Below, piece after piece: positions 1 to 7,031 of a stretch of 64,000 bases of DNA. The DNA is from Aromatoleum bremense. Its GTDB lineage: Bacteria > Pseudomonadota > Gammaproteobacteria > Burkholderiales > Rhodocyclaceae. Every line of letters starts with the position of its first letter. Within the stretch, counting starts at the first letter, position 1. The notes beneath the pieces are model-generated. The model searched no databases and had not been told where the DNA came from. It saw only the letters and a list, made by a program, of their open reading frames with translations. The stretch is from positions 2,170,001 to 2,234,000 of the forward strand of contig NZ_CP059467.1 in the NCBI RefSeq assembly GCF_017894365.1, written 5' to 3'. Position numbers and translations under genes: made by a program.

Positions 1-200
1 ATTGCCGGCAGCCCGCTCAACGCGGCAGCGTGTCGCGCCTTCGCGAGCGCGTTCTCGACGAATGTCGGGTGCGGCTCGTCGGCTTCCGGAATGTCGAACG
101 CCGACTGCGGCAGCACCTCGATGCCGAGCGGCGCGAGCAGCGTCGTCATCTCGACGGCCTTCTTGGCGTTGTTGCTGGCGAGAACGAGTCGGGTCGTCAT
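1..200 (-). CDS. rdgB: RdgB/HAM1 non-canonical purine NTP pyrophosphatase (3' end outside window)
   Basis: Only the first 66 codons are present; the gene runs off the left edge. The product begins MTTRLVLASNNAKKAVEM, the N-terminal SxNxxK nucleotide-binding signature of the ITPase/HAM1 family, which hydrolyses dITP, dITP-like and XTP substrates to monophosphates and keeps them out of DNA and RNA. The ATG at 200-198 lies 4 bases after the rph stop on the same strand, so it is the last visible gene of the kinase-phosphatase-rph-rdgB operon. Family assignment is secure; completeness cannot be judged. Confidence 0.93.
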   Translation of the reverse strand, partial: MTTRLVLASNNAKKAVEMTTLLAPLGIEVLPQSAFDIPEADEPHPTFVENALAKARHAAALSGLPA

Positions 201-204
201 GATT

Positions 205-924
205 TCAGTTCCGGTCGATCGCCGCTTTCTGCACTTCGACGAGCCGGCGGATACCGGACTCGGCAAGCTCCAGCAGCGCGTTGAGCTCGGCGCGCGAGAA
301 CGTCGCGCCTTCAGCGGTGCCCTGCACTTCGACGAACCCCCCCGCGCCCGTCATGACGACGTTCATGTCGGTATCGCAGCCCGAATCCTCGGCATAGTCG
401 AGATCGAGCACCGGCACGCCCTGGAACACGCCGACCGACACCGCGGCGACGAACTCGCGCAGCGGGCTGTGCGGCAGCTTGCCCGCGGCGACGAGTTTGC
501 GGAACGCGTCGTGGACCGCGACGCAGGCGCCGGTGATCGCGGCGGTGCGGGTGCCGCCGTCGGCCTGCAGCACGTCGCAGTCGATGACGATCTGGCGTTC
601 GCCGAGCGCGCTGAGATCGACGACTGCGCGCAGGCTGCGGCCGATCAGGCGCTGGATTTCCTGCGTGCGCCCGCTCTGCTTGCCCTTGGCCGCCTCGCGC
701 GCGCTGCGCGTGTGGGTCGCGCGCGGCAGCATGCCGTATTCGGCGGTCAGCCAGCCCTGGCCGCGGCCGCGCAGGAACGGCGGCACGGTGTCCTCGACGC
801 TGGCGGTGCACAGCACGCGCGTGGCGCCGAATTCGACGAGCACCGAGCCTTCGGCGTGGCAGGTGAAGTTGCGGGTGATCGTGACCGCGCGCAGCTGGTC
901 GGGGCGGCGTTGGCTGGGACGCAT
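205..924 (-). CDS. rph: ribonuclease PH
   Basis: This 239-residue protein matches the normal length of RNase PH, the phosphorolytic 3'-5' exoribonuclease that trims tRNA 3' ends. It starts [16 protein letters not shown] and contains the family signatures [18 protein letters not shown] (about residues 26-43), [35 protein letters not shown] and the [19 protein letters not shown] core. Nothing is missing. It sits 9 bp downstream of the PP2C gene and 4 bp upstream of rdgB. The rph-rdgB pairing is common in betaproteobacteria. Confidence 0.97.
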   Translation of the reverse strand: MRPSQRRPDQLRAVTITRNFTCHAEGSVLVEFGATRVLCTASVEDTVPPFLRGRGQGWLTAEYGMLPRATHTRSAREAAKGKQSGRTQEIQRLIGRSLRAVVDLSALGERQIVIDCDVLQADGGTRTAAITGACVAVHDAFRKLVAAGKLPHSPLREFVAAVSVGVFQGVPVLDLDYAEDSGCDTDMNVVMTGAGGFVEVQGTAEGATFSRAELNALLELAESGIRRLVEVQKAAIDRN

Positions 925-933
925 GAAGGATTC

Positions 934-1851
934 CTATCTGCTGTACTTGTGAATGGCGTGGTTGATTTCGGCGATCGCTTTCTCGATCTCGTCGTCGCTG
1001 ATGTCGCCGGCGGCGGTCGGTGCGCGCGCGTGTCCGAAGACGTTGAGCTGCGTCGTGACCCGGTCGAGCGCCCTCGTCTGCGTCGATTCCATGTCGTCGT
1101 GCGCCGCGCCGCTCTCGTCGTGCCAGTACATCGCGATCATCGACAGGTTGTCGCAGCCCGGGCCGGCGAGCTGCTCGGCGCGGTCCAGCAGCTTCGGCAC
1201 GGCGTGCATGACATTGGTTCCGGCGAGCCCGTCGACGACGCCCTGGTCGCGTACCGGGCCCCACACGCCATCGGTGCATAGCGCGAGGATGTCTTTGTCG
1301 CGCAGCGGCATCGGCATCGACAGTTCGACCTGCGGCGCCCGCGTGCCGCCGAGACAGCTGTAGATGCGATTGCGTTCCGGATGGTGCGCGGCTGCTTCGG
1401 CGTCGAGCAGGCCCTGGTCCATCAGCAGCTGCACGCGCGAATGGTCGCGCGTCTGTGCGGCGATGCGCCCGTGTCGCAGCAGGTAGAGGCGCGAGTCGCC
1501 GGCATGCGCCCAGTGCGCGAGGCCGTCCTGGACCACGCAGGCGACGACCGTCGTGCGCGGCGCGTCGTCGAGGTCTTTGTCGAACGCGTAGTCGACGATC
1601 GCGCCGTGTGCGTTCATCAGCACGCGCGACAGGAAGCGCGCCGGCTCGGCAAGCGTCGGTGTCGCTTCGCGCTGGAACGCTTTGGTGATGAACTGCACGG
1701 CCAGATGCGCGGCAATGTCGCCATGCAGGTGTCCGCCCATGCCGTCGGCGATCACCATCAGCAGCGCGTCGCGCGAGTAACAGTATGCGAGGCGGTCCTG
1801 GTTGCTTTTGCGCCGGCCGATGCGGCTTTCCTGATAAATCGTGAATTTCAT
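934..1851 (-). CDS. PP2C-family Ser/Thr protein phosphatase
   Basis: The 305-residue product carries the metal-binding PPM/PP2C motifs: GRRKSNQDR at residues 12-20, IADGMGGH at 34-41, an LCTDGVWG motif and a GCDNLSMI motif. It should remove phosphate from Ser/Thr residues in an Mn/Mg-dependent way. The catalytic domain fills roughly residues 1-240; the last 60 residues are a charged helical extension without known signatures. The gene lies 10 bp after the kinase gene on the same strand, so the two probably form an antagonistic phosphorylation pair acting on unknown substrates. No membrane segment or signal peptide is visible. Confidence 0.92.
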   Translation of the reverse strand: MKFTIYQESRIGRRKSNQDRLAYCYSRDALLMVIADGMGGHLHGDIAAHLAVQFITKAFQREATPTLAEPARFLSRVLMNAHGAIVDYAFDKDLDDAPRTTVVACVVQDGLAHWAHAGDSRLYLLRHGRIAAQTRDHSRVQLLMDQGLLDAEAAAHHPERNRIYSCLGGTRAPQVELSMPMPLRDKDILALCTDGVWGPVRDQGVVDGLAGTNVMHAVPKLLDRAEQLAGPGCDNLSMIAMYWHDESGAAHDDMESTQTRALDRVTTQLNVFGHARAPTAAGDISDDEIEKAIAEINHAIHKYSR

Positions 1852-1861
1852 CGCGCGCCTC

Positions 1862-2809
1862 TCAAGTGCGACCGATAAAGGATTTGATGCGCGTGCCCAG
1901 GTCGCCGAACAGGCCGGCCGGGACCGTGTCGTCGTCGCCCCTTTGCATCAGCGTCTTTTGCAGCGAATAGACGCTCTGGGGCCGCTCGAGCGGATCAAGT
2001 TTCAGGCACCAGTCGATCGTCTGCAGCAACTGCGCCGAATAGCGCGTGGCATACGCCCTGGTCGCCGGGACGAAAGTGTCGCGCCGGCTGCGCTCGTCCG
2101 AGCGCGGCGGCGCGGTGCCGGCGATGCATGCGTACAGGCTCGCGCCAACACTGTAGATATCGCTCCACGGCCCCAGCGCGTCGCGGTTCGTGAACTGCTC
2201 GGGGGACGCGAAGCCGGGCGTATACATCGGTTTGAGCATCACCTGGCCGGTCAGCAAGGTCTGGCGCGCGGCGCCGAAGTCGAGCAGCACCGGCGTGCCG
2301 TCGTTCCGTAGATAAACGTTCGACGGCTTGATGTCGAGGTGCAGCAGCTTGTGCGAGTGGACTTCGCGCAGGCCGTTGAGCATGCGCGCGAAGACCGCCC
2401 GGATGAAGGCCTCGCGCACCCCGTCGCGGTGTTTGTGGATATAGTCGTGCAGCGTGCGGCCGCGCTCGAACTGCATCACCATGTACACTGTGCCGTTGGC
2501 GCGAAAAAAATTGAGCACCCGGACGACGTTCGGATGCATCAGCTTCGCGAGCGAACGGCCTTCCTCGAAGAAGCATTTCATACCGTAGCGGAAGGCCGGC
2601 CGGTTCTCTTCCGTGACCTGCGGTTCGAACTCGCCGTCCTTGCGCAGCGCGAGAGAATTCGGCAGGTATTCCTTGATCGCGACCGCCGTGCCGTGGCGAT
2701 CACGGGCGAGATAGACAATCGAAAAACCGCCGACGGAAAGCTGCCGCTCTATTTGGTACTGGTCCAGCTGGAAGCCGGATGGCAGAGGGCAGTTGGCTTG
2801 AGGCGGCAT
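1862..2809 (-). CDS. Hanks-type Ser/Thr protein kinase, non-RD catalytic loop
   Basis: A 315-residue cytosolic kinase domain without transmembrane or PASTA regions. The Gly-rich loop is at residues 25-33, the ATP-binding Lys is K46 (VAIK), the catalytic loop is HLDIKPSN at 157-164 and the metal-binding DFG is at 177-179. The usual HRD is HLD here, so the Arg that contacts a phosphorylated activation loop is missing and the enzyme may not need activation-loop phosphorylation. A GFASPEQ-like APE region follows. It is the first gene of the operon with its likely partner phosphatase. Its start was chosen because the motif spacing fits and the gene is divergent from yicC. Confidence 0.92.
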   Translation of the reverse strand: MPPQANCPLPSGFQLDQYQIERQLSVGGFSIVYLARDRHGTAVAIKEYLPNSLALRKDGEFEPQVTEENRPAFRYGMKCFFEEGRSLAKLMHPNVVRVLNFFRANGTVYMVMQFERGRTLHDYIHKHRDGVREAFIRAVFARMLNGLREVHSHKLLHLDIKPSNVYLRNDGTPVLLDFGAARQTLLTGQVMLKPMYTPGFASPEQFTNRDALGPWSDIYSVGASLYACIAGTAPPRSDERSRRDTFVPATRAYATRYSAQLLQTIDWCLKLDPLERPQSVYSLQKTLMQRGDDDTVPAGLFGDLGTRIKSFIGRT

Positions 2810-2901
2810 CGACAGGGGGAGAGCCGGAGTCGGCTTTCCGCGGGATTTTCTTGATTGGGCCTGCAGTGTAAAGGATCGCGGCAGGTTCCCGGAGACACTT
2901 C

Positions 2902-3768
2902 ATGATCCACAGCATGACCGGTTTCGCTGCGCAGACGCGGGACCTTGGGCCGGTGAGCCTGCATATCGAACTGCGCAGCGTCAATTCGCGCTATCTCGAT
3001 CTGTTTTTCCGCATCGGCGACGAGCTGCGCCAGGCCGAGCCGGCGCTGCGCGAGCGGATCACGGCGAAACTCACGCGCGGCAAGGTCGAATGCCGTCTCA
3101 ACCTGCAGACGAACGGCGCCGCCCCGCGCAAACTCGCCCTGAACACCGCGCTGCTCGACCAGCTGCGCGACGCCGAACAGCTCGTGCGCGAACGCCTGCC
3201 GCAGGCCGGGTGCCTGTCCGTCAATGAAGTGCTGCGCTGGCCCGGCATGCTCGCCGACGACGGCGTGAGCTTCGAGCAGCTGCAGCCGGCGCTGATGGAA
3301 CTCGCACAGGCCGCGCTCGACGAGCTCGCCGCGACGCGCCGGCGCGAAGGCGACAAGCTCGCCGCGATGATCCGCGAGAGGCTCGCCCGCCTGCGCGAAC
3401 TGGTCGCTCAGGCCGAGCCTCGCGTGCCGGTGATCGTCGCCGAATACCAGGAGCGCCTCGCGACGCGGCTGCGCGACGCGGTCGCCGCGCTCGACGAGGA
3501 CCGCATCCGCCAGGAAGTCGCGCTGTTCGCGCAGCGCATCGACGTCGCCGAGGAGCTGTCGCGCCTCAGTACGCATCTCGACGAAGTCGAACGCATCCTC
3601 GCCGCGGGCGGCGCCGCGGGAAAACGGCTCGACTTCCTGATGCAGGAGCTGAACCGCGAAGCAAACACCCTGGCCTCGAAATCCGCCGCCACCGACGTCA
3701 CCGGCATCGCGATGGAAATGAAAGTGCTGATCGAGCAGATGCGGGAGCAGGTGCAGAACATCGAGTAG
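2902..3768 (+). CDS. yicC: YicC/YloC-family endoribonuclease
   Basis: The 288-residue protein starts MIHSMTGFAAQ, with the family hallmark SMTGF, followed by HIELRSVNSRYLDLFFR, and ends with the conserved block FLMQELNREANTLASKSA and the terminal EMKVLIEQMREQVQNIE. YicC proteins are metal-dependent endoribonucleases implicated in sRNA and mRNA turnover. The start is the first ATG, with the RBS-like GGAGA at 2889-2893. It is divergent from the kinase gene. In related bacteria yicC is usually followed directly by gmk; here an integrase gene follows instead and gmk lies about 36.7 kb away. Confidence 0.96.
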   Translation: MIHSMTGFAAQTRDLGPVSLHIELRSVNSRYLDLFFRIGDELRQAEPALRERITAKLTRGKVECRLNLQTNGAAPRKLALNTALLDQLRDAEQLVRERLPQAGCLSVNEVLRWPGMLADDGVSFEQLQPALMELAQAALDELAATRRREGDKLAAMIRERLARLRELVAQAEPRVPVIVAEYQERLATRLRDAVAALDEDRIRQEVALFAQRIDVAEELSRLSTHLDEVERILAAGGAAGKRLDFLMQELNREANTLASKSAATDVTGIAMEMKVLIEQMREQVQNIE

Positions 3769-3788
3769 CGTTTCGCATAGCTTCATCC

Positions 3789-3856
3789 CGTCGCAAAAAC
3801 CAATAAGGCCCGCGCAGTTAGCGGGCTTTGTTGTATCTGAGCGCATCACGTCATAT
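3789..3856. repeat. candidate left attachment site (attL) repeat
   Basis: This 68-bp stretch aligns without gaps to 11197-11264, with about 53 of 68 positions identical. The best-conserved parts are the first 8 bases, a 21-bp hairpin core with one mismatch, and the final 9 bases. It lies between the yicC stop and the integrase gene. The matching copy lies at the other end of the integrase-primase gene set, so the pair probably marks the element's ends. The caveat is that both copies contain a terminator hairpin, and terminators of this form can recur in a genome by themselves. Confidence 0.55.
3805..3831 (+). terminator. rho-independent terminator after yicC
   Basis: A GCCCGC/GCGGGC stem (3808-3813 with 3821-3826) around a 7-base loop is followed by TTTGTT. 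It starts about 40 bp after the yicC stop and would end yicC transcription. It forms the best-conserved core of the candidate attL repeat. Confidence 0.7.
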
Positions 3857-3876
3857 CATGGAATCGCGGTCTAGGC

Positions 3877-3928
3877 GTGTACCCAAACGTGCACCCAAAG
3901 CTGGTAATGGCCGAAAAGTTGGGTACAC
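3877..3928. promoter_or_regulatory. integrase arm-type sites / possible int operator
   Basis: GTGTACCCA (3877-3885) and GTGCACCCA (3889-3897) lie 12 bp apart in the same orientation, and an inverted copy TGGGTACAC is at 3920-3928, directly before the integrase RBS. The same two 9-mers in swapped order occur at 11080-11100 inside the right end. This layout suggests recombinase arm-binding sites that may also repress int. Confidence 0.5.
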
Positions 3929-3941
3929 ACGAGGTGATGAC

Positions 3942-5204
3942 ATGAGCAAGCTGACGGACGTTCAAATTCGCAACTGGATCAAGGCCGGCGACCGCTTCGA
4001 GGGGCGAGGGGATGGTGGCGGGCTGTACCTGCGTTTCCGCGCTGCGGATGCGGTGCCGTCCTGGCTGTTCCGGTATCGCCTCATGGGCAAGCAGCGCGTC
4101 ATGGTGATCGGCAACTACACCAATCTGTCACTGGCGGACGCACGCAAGGAGGCGAAGCGGCTGTCGGCTCAGGCCGCACTCGGTCACGACGTGGCAGGGC
4201 AGAAGCAGGAGCGCAAGGCCGAAGCTGTCGCCAAGATCGAAGCCGAGGCGCGCAAGGTGACGGTTGCTGATCTGGCTGACGACTACTTTCAGCGGATGAT
4301 TGCCGGACGATGGAAGCACCCCAACATTGTGCGCAGCAGGATCGAAAAGGACATCAAGCCAGCTATCGGCAAGATGAAGGTGGAATCAGTACGTCCTGCC
4401 GACATAGACGCCATGTTGCAGACTGTCGTGAAGCGTGGCGCACCGACCATTGCAAACGACGTGCTGCGCTGGGTGCGGCGCATGTTCGACTACGCGATCA
4501 AGCGGCACCTGTGTGAGTACAACCCCGCCGGGGCGTTCGATCTGGCGGACGCTGGCGGCAAGGAAGATGCGCGCGACCGGGCGCTGTCGAGGTCGGAACT
4601 GGTCGCATTCTTCGAGGCGATGCGCAGCGCCAAGGGGTTTTCAGTGGAAAACGAACTGGCGGTGAAGCTCTTGCTGTTGCTCGCCGTGCGGAAGCAGGAA
4701 CTAACGGCGGCGCGCTGGGACGAGTTCGACCTGGACGCGGCTGTGTGGCACCTGCCAGCCGAACGCACCAAGACCGGGGCGGCAATCTCGATCCCCCTGC
4801 CTACGGTGGCTGTCGGATGGCTGCGCGACCTTCACCGGCTGGCCTGCGGTTCTGCATATGTGTTTCCTGCTCGCAAGATGCAGCACCGGATGATTCCCCA
4901 CATCCATGAGAACACGCTGAATGTCGCGCTCTCCAAGGTGAAGCACGGACTCGACCCCTTCACGATTCACGATCTGCGGCGCACGGCGCGGACGCACCTT
5001 GCTGGGCTGGGTGTGCCTCCCCACGTTGCCGAGAAGGTGCTGAACCACAAGCTGAAGGGCGTGGAAGGCCGGTATGACCGATATGACTACTTCGAGGAAC
5101 GAAAGGGTGCGCTGAACCAGTGGGCGGCGCTGATCGGGCAGTTGGAGCAAGGCGGCGCGGACGTGATCCCGATCCACGAGAAGCGGGCCGGTGGGAAGGG
5201 GTGA
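3942..5204 (+). CDS. tyrosine-type site-specific integrase (DUF4102-containing, P4-like)
   Basis: A 420-residue integrase. The N-terminal part (LTDVQIRNWIKAGDRFE then GGGLYLRFR) is the DUF4102 arm-binding domain typical of P4-type integrases. The catalytic residues are visible: Arg in LAVRKQELTAARWDEFD (about residue 249), HDLRR (about 342-346), HK in VLNHKL, and the nucleophile Tyr in GRYDRYDYFEER (about 378-382). The start at 3942 is preferred over upstream ATGs because GAGGTGATGAC precedes it and it matches the family N-terminus. The upstream in-frame stretch overlaps the arm sites. It should catalyse integration and excision of the island. Confidence 0.93.
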   Translation: MSKLTDVQIRNWIKAGDRFEGRGDGGGLYLRFRAADAVPSWLFRYRLMGKQRVMVIGNYTNLSLADARKEAKRLSAQAALGHDVAGQKQERKAEAVAKIEAEARKVTVADLADDYFQRMIAGRWKHPNIVRSRIEKDIKPAIGKMKVESVRPADIDAMLQTVVKRGAPTIANDVLRWVRRMFDYAIKRHLCEYNPAGAFDLADAGGKEDARDRALSRSELVAFFEAMRSAKGFSVENELAVKLLLLLAVRKQELTAARWDEFDLDAAVWHLPAERTKTGAAISIPLPTVAVGWLRDLHRLACGSAYVFPARKMQHRMIPHIHENTLNVALSKVKHGLDPFTIHDLRRTARTHLAGLGVPPHVAEKVLNHKLKGVEGRYDRYDYFEERKGALNQWAALIGQLEQGGADVIPIHEKRAGGKG

Positions 5205-5208
5205 TGCC

Positions 5209-5394
5209 TGTGGGTAAGTCTGTGCGAAACATGTGGATTATTTTTTGCTGTATGGGCTGAGGCGACCGTTACAATACGCCTTGAGTGCTGTTGATACGGT
5301 ATTCGATTTCAAATTCTTACCCTGGAAGCAAACGATGCTGTTACTCACTACGACCCGTGATGCCTTTCTCGCGCCACTTCAATCCGTGATCGGT
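5209..5394 (+). other. segment resembling a dnaA-dnaN intergenic region plus the dnaN 5' end
   Basis: Two near-consensus DnaA boxes in the same orientation occur at 5209-5217 (TGTGGGTAA) and 5232-5240 (TGTGGATTA), each one mismatch from the complement of TTATCCACA. They are followed by an AT-rich stretch and then an ATG at 5335 with a GGAAG ribosome site. The 20 codons from this ATG read MLLLTTTRDAFLAPLQSVIG, which strongly resembles the start of beta-sliding-clamp proteins of this bacterial group. After that the reading departs from DnaN. The likeness was recognised by eye, not searched. It may be a captured piece of the chromosomal origin region. Confidence 0.5.
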
Positions 5395-5853
5395 AATAGA
5401 TGCCGTTCGCTACCGTCTTTTTGCCATGGCCTCCTGAACTCCGGGACTCACATCCGCAACGAAACCAACCTGACCGGCGGCGAAAACGTTGGCGGAAAAA
5501 CGGCTGTACCTACTGCACCGGACGCCGCGAGCGATGATGACGGCGGCGGCGATCCCGACCCCGAGCCAGAGCGACGACACCCTCGCACCCGCAAGACCCG
5601 CAACACTTCTACCGCTGGCAGTCCTGCCGCCCCCCGCGCGCACGTCCCTGGCGCGCTCCAAAACTTCGATGCACTTCCCGACGCTGCGCATGTGCGCCTG
5701 CCAGTCGTCTGTGGCCTCTTCGCCTGCTCGCCTGCGACTGCATGGCGGCGAGCCAAAGCCGGAACCCTCCCCGCACCTGTAAAGCTCTCCGACCGCGTTA
5801 CCGCGTGGCGTGTCGGTGATCTGCGCGCGGCGCTTGCCGACATTCGAGCATAG
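5335..5853 (+). CDS. AlpA-like helix-turn-helix regulator with dnaN-like N-terminal codons
   Basis: The frame is open from 5233; the first well-spaced start is ATG 5335 (GGAAG 6 bases upstream), giving 172 residues. Three parts are visible: the first 20 residues resemble the beta clamp N-terminus; a Pro/Asp/Arg-rich disordered middle follows (about 65-110); the last 60 residues (VRLPVVCGLFACSPATAWRR then AGTLPAPVKLS) look like an AlpA/excisionase-type HTH that ends DRVTAWRVGDLRAAL. The HTH part is probably the real gene, and its true start could be an internal GTG near 5641. AlpA-type proteins activate integrase or excision functions in P4-like elements. Start and N-terminal reality are uncertain. 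Confidence 0.6.
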   Translation: MLLLTTTRDAFLAPLQSVIGNRCRSLPSFCHGLLNSGTHIRNETNLTGGENVGGKTAVPTAPDAASDDDGGGDPDPEPERRHPRTRKTRNTSTAGSPAAPRAHVPGALQNFDALPDAAHVRLPVVCGLFACSPATAWRRAKAGTLPAPVKLSDRVTAWRVGDLRAALADIRA

Positions 5854-5865
5854 GGAGGCGCGACC

Positions 5866-6144
5866 ATGACAACCAAACGCCACATGCGCGGCGGGGATGC
5901 GCACGTCCAAAAAGAAGCGGCCCACACCCCGAGGGATGCAGGCCGACAAACAACTGACTCCGGGAATTCTACCAACCCTGACCCGGTAGCGGGCTGGTAC
6001 GCGCTCGGCAAGCCTGCGCGCATGAAGCGCCAGCAAAAGCGCACCTGGCGGCGCAGGGGCGGCGGCGCGATCAGCGCTGATCTGGTGGCGCTGCTGATCC
6101 TCGCGGCGGTGGCGGCGCTGCTGCTCGCGGAGGTGTGGCTGTGA
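5866..6144 (+). CDS. small single-pass membrane protein
   Basis: A 92-residue protein with a polar, basic N-terminal two thirds (including KRQQKRTWRRRGGG just before the membrane) and one hydrophobic C-terminal helix of about 21 residues starting ISADLVALLILAAV. The Arg-rich stretch suggests the N-terminus stays in the cytoplasm. An RBS-like GGGAGG precedes the ATG. Its stop overlaps the start of the primase gene, so the two are translationally coupled. No family was recognised; a role in element maintenance is only a guess. Confidence 0.55.
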   Translation: MTTKRHMRGGDAHVQKEAAHTPRDAGRQTTDSGNSTNPDPVAGWYALGKPARMKRQQKRTWRRRGGGAISADLVALLILAAVAALLLAEVWL

Positions 6145-7031
6145 ACGCGCGCGACATCATCGAAGCCTTCCGCGATGCGATGCACGAAAGCCGAATCGTT
6201 CCGCCTGCGGTGATCGAGGCGGACGGGCTGCTGCATCGCTTTCACGTCGAGGGCGACCGGCGCGGCACGCTCAACGGCTGGTATTCGCTGCATCTGGATG
6301 GCCGGGCGGCGGGCGTGTTCGGCAACTGGAAAACCGGGCTGCGCTCGACGTGGGTGGCGGACGGCAAGCGCATGAGCGACACCGAGCGCGAGGCGTTCGC
6401 CAAGCTGATCGAGGCGGCGAAGATCAAGGCGCAAGCCGAGCGGCGGGCGGAACACGAGGCGCGGGCTATCGAGGCGCGGGCCGAATGGGATGCTGCGGCA
6501 CCGGCTGACCCAGCGCACCCGTACCTGACCAGGAAGGGCGTGAAGCCGCACAACCTGCGCCAGCGTGGCGGGCTGCTGATCGTTCCTCTGTTCGATGCTT
6601 TTGGGCTGCTGTGGAACGTGCAGCGCATCCAGGCGGACGGCGGCAAGCGGTTCAAGCCGGGCCGGGCCGGTGGCCTGTTCTCTCCGATTGGCGACTTCAC
6701 CAACCCGGCAATCATCGTGATCTGCGAGGGATGGGCGACCGGCGCAACGCTGCACGAAGAAACCGGGCACCCGGTGCTGTGCGCGATGAACGCGGGCAGC
6801 CTGCTGCCAGTGGCGACGGCGGCGCGTTCCGCCTGGGCTGGTGCTGAACTGGTGATCTGCGCGGACAACGACCGCCAGACCGAAGGCAATCCGGGCGTGA
6901 CGTATGCAACCGCTGCGGCGAAGGCGACCGGGGCGAAGCTGATCGTTCCCGAGTTCCCCGAGGGCGTGGCGGGTTCCGACTTCAACGACTTGGCGGCGAT
7001 CCGTCGGAAAGGGGCGCGTCATGGCGAATGA
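6141..7031 (+). CDS. Toprim-domain primase-like protein
   Basis: About 296 residues. The C-terminal half carries a Toprim fold: IIVICEGWATGATLHEETG holds the catalytic Glu, LVICADND holds the DxD metal ligands, and a NPGVTYATAAAKATGAK region follows. The N-terminal half has the phage/plasmid primase features of DUF7146-like proteins. It probably synthesises primers for element replication together with the DUF927 ATPase. GTG at 6141 is preferred to GTG 6135 because GGAGG at 6129-6133 is then 7 bases away. The gene overlaps the preceding stop by 4 bases, and the next gene starts inside its 3' end. Confidence 0.85.
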   Translation: MNARDIIEAFRDAMHESRIVPPAVIEADGLLHRFHVEGDRRGTLNGWYSLHLDGRAAGVFGNWKTGLRSTWVADGKRMSDTEREAFAKLIEAAKIKAQAERRAEHEARAIEARAEWDAAAPADPAHPYLTRKGVKPHNLRQRGGLLIVPLFDAFGLLWNVQRIQADGGKRFKPGRAGGLFSPIGDFTNPAIIVICEGWATGATLHEETGHPVLCAMNAGSLLPVATAARSAWAGAELVICADNDRQTEGNPGVTYATAAAKATGAKLIVPEFPEGVAGSDFNDLAAIRRKGARHGE

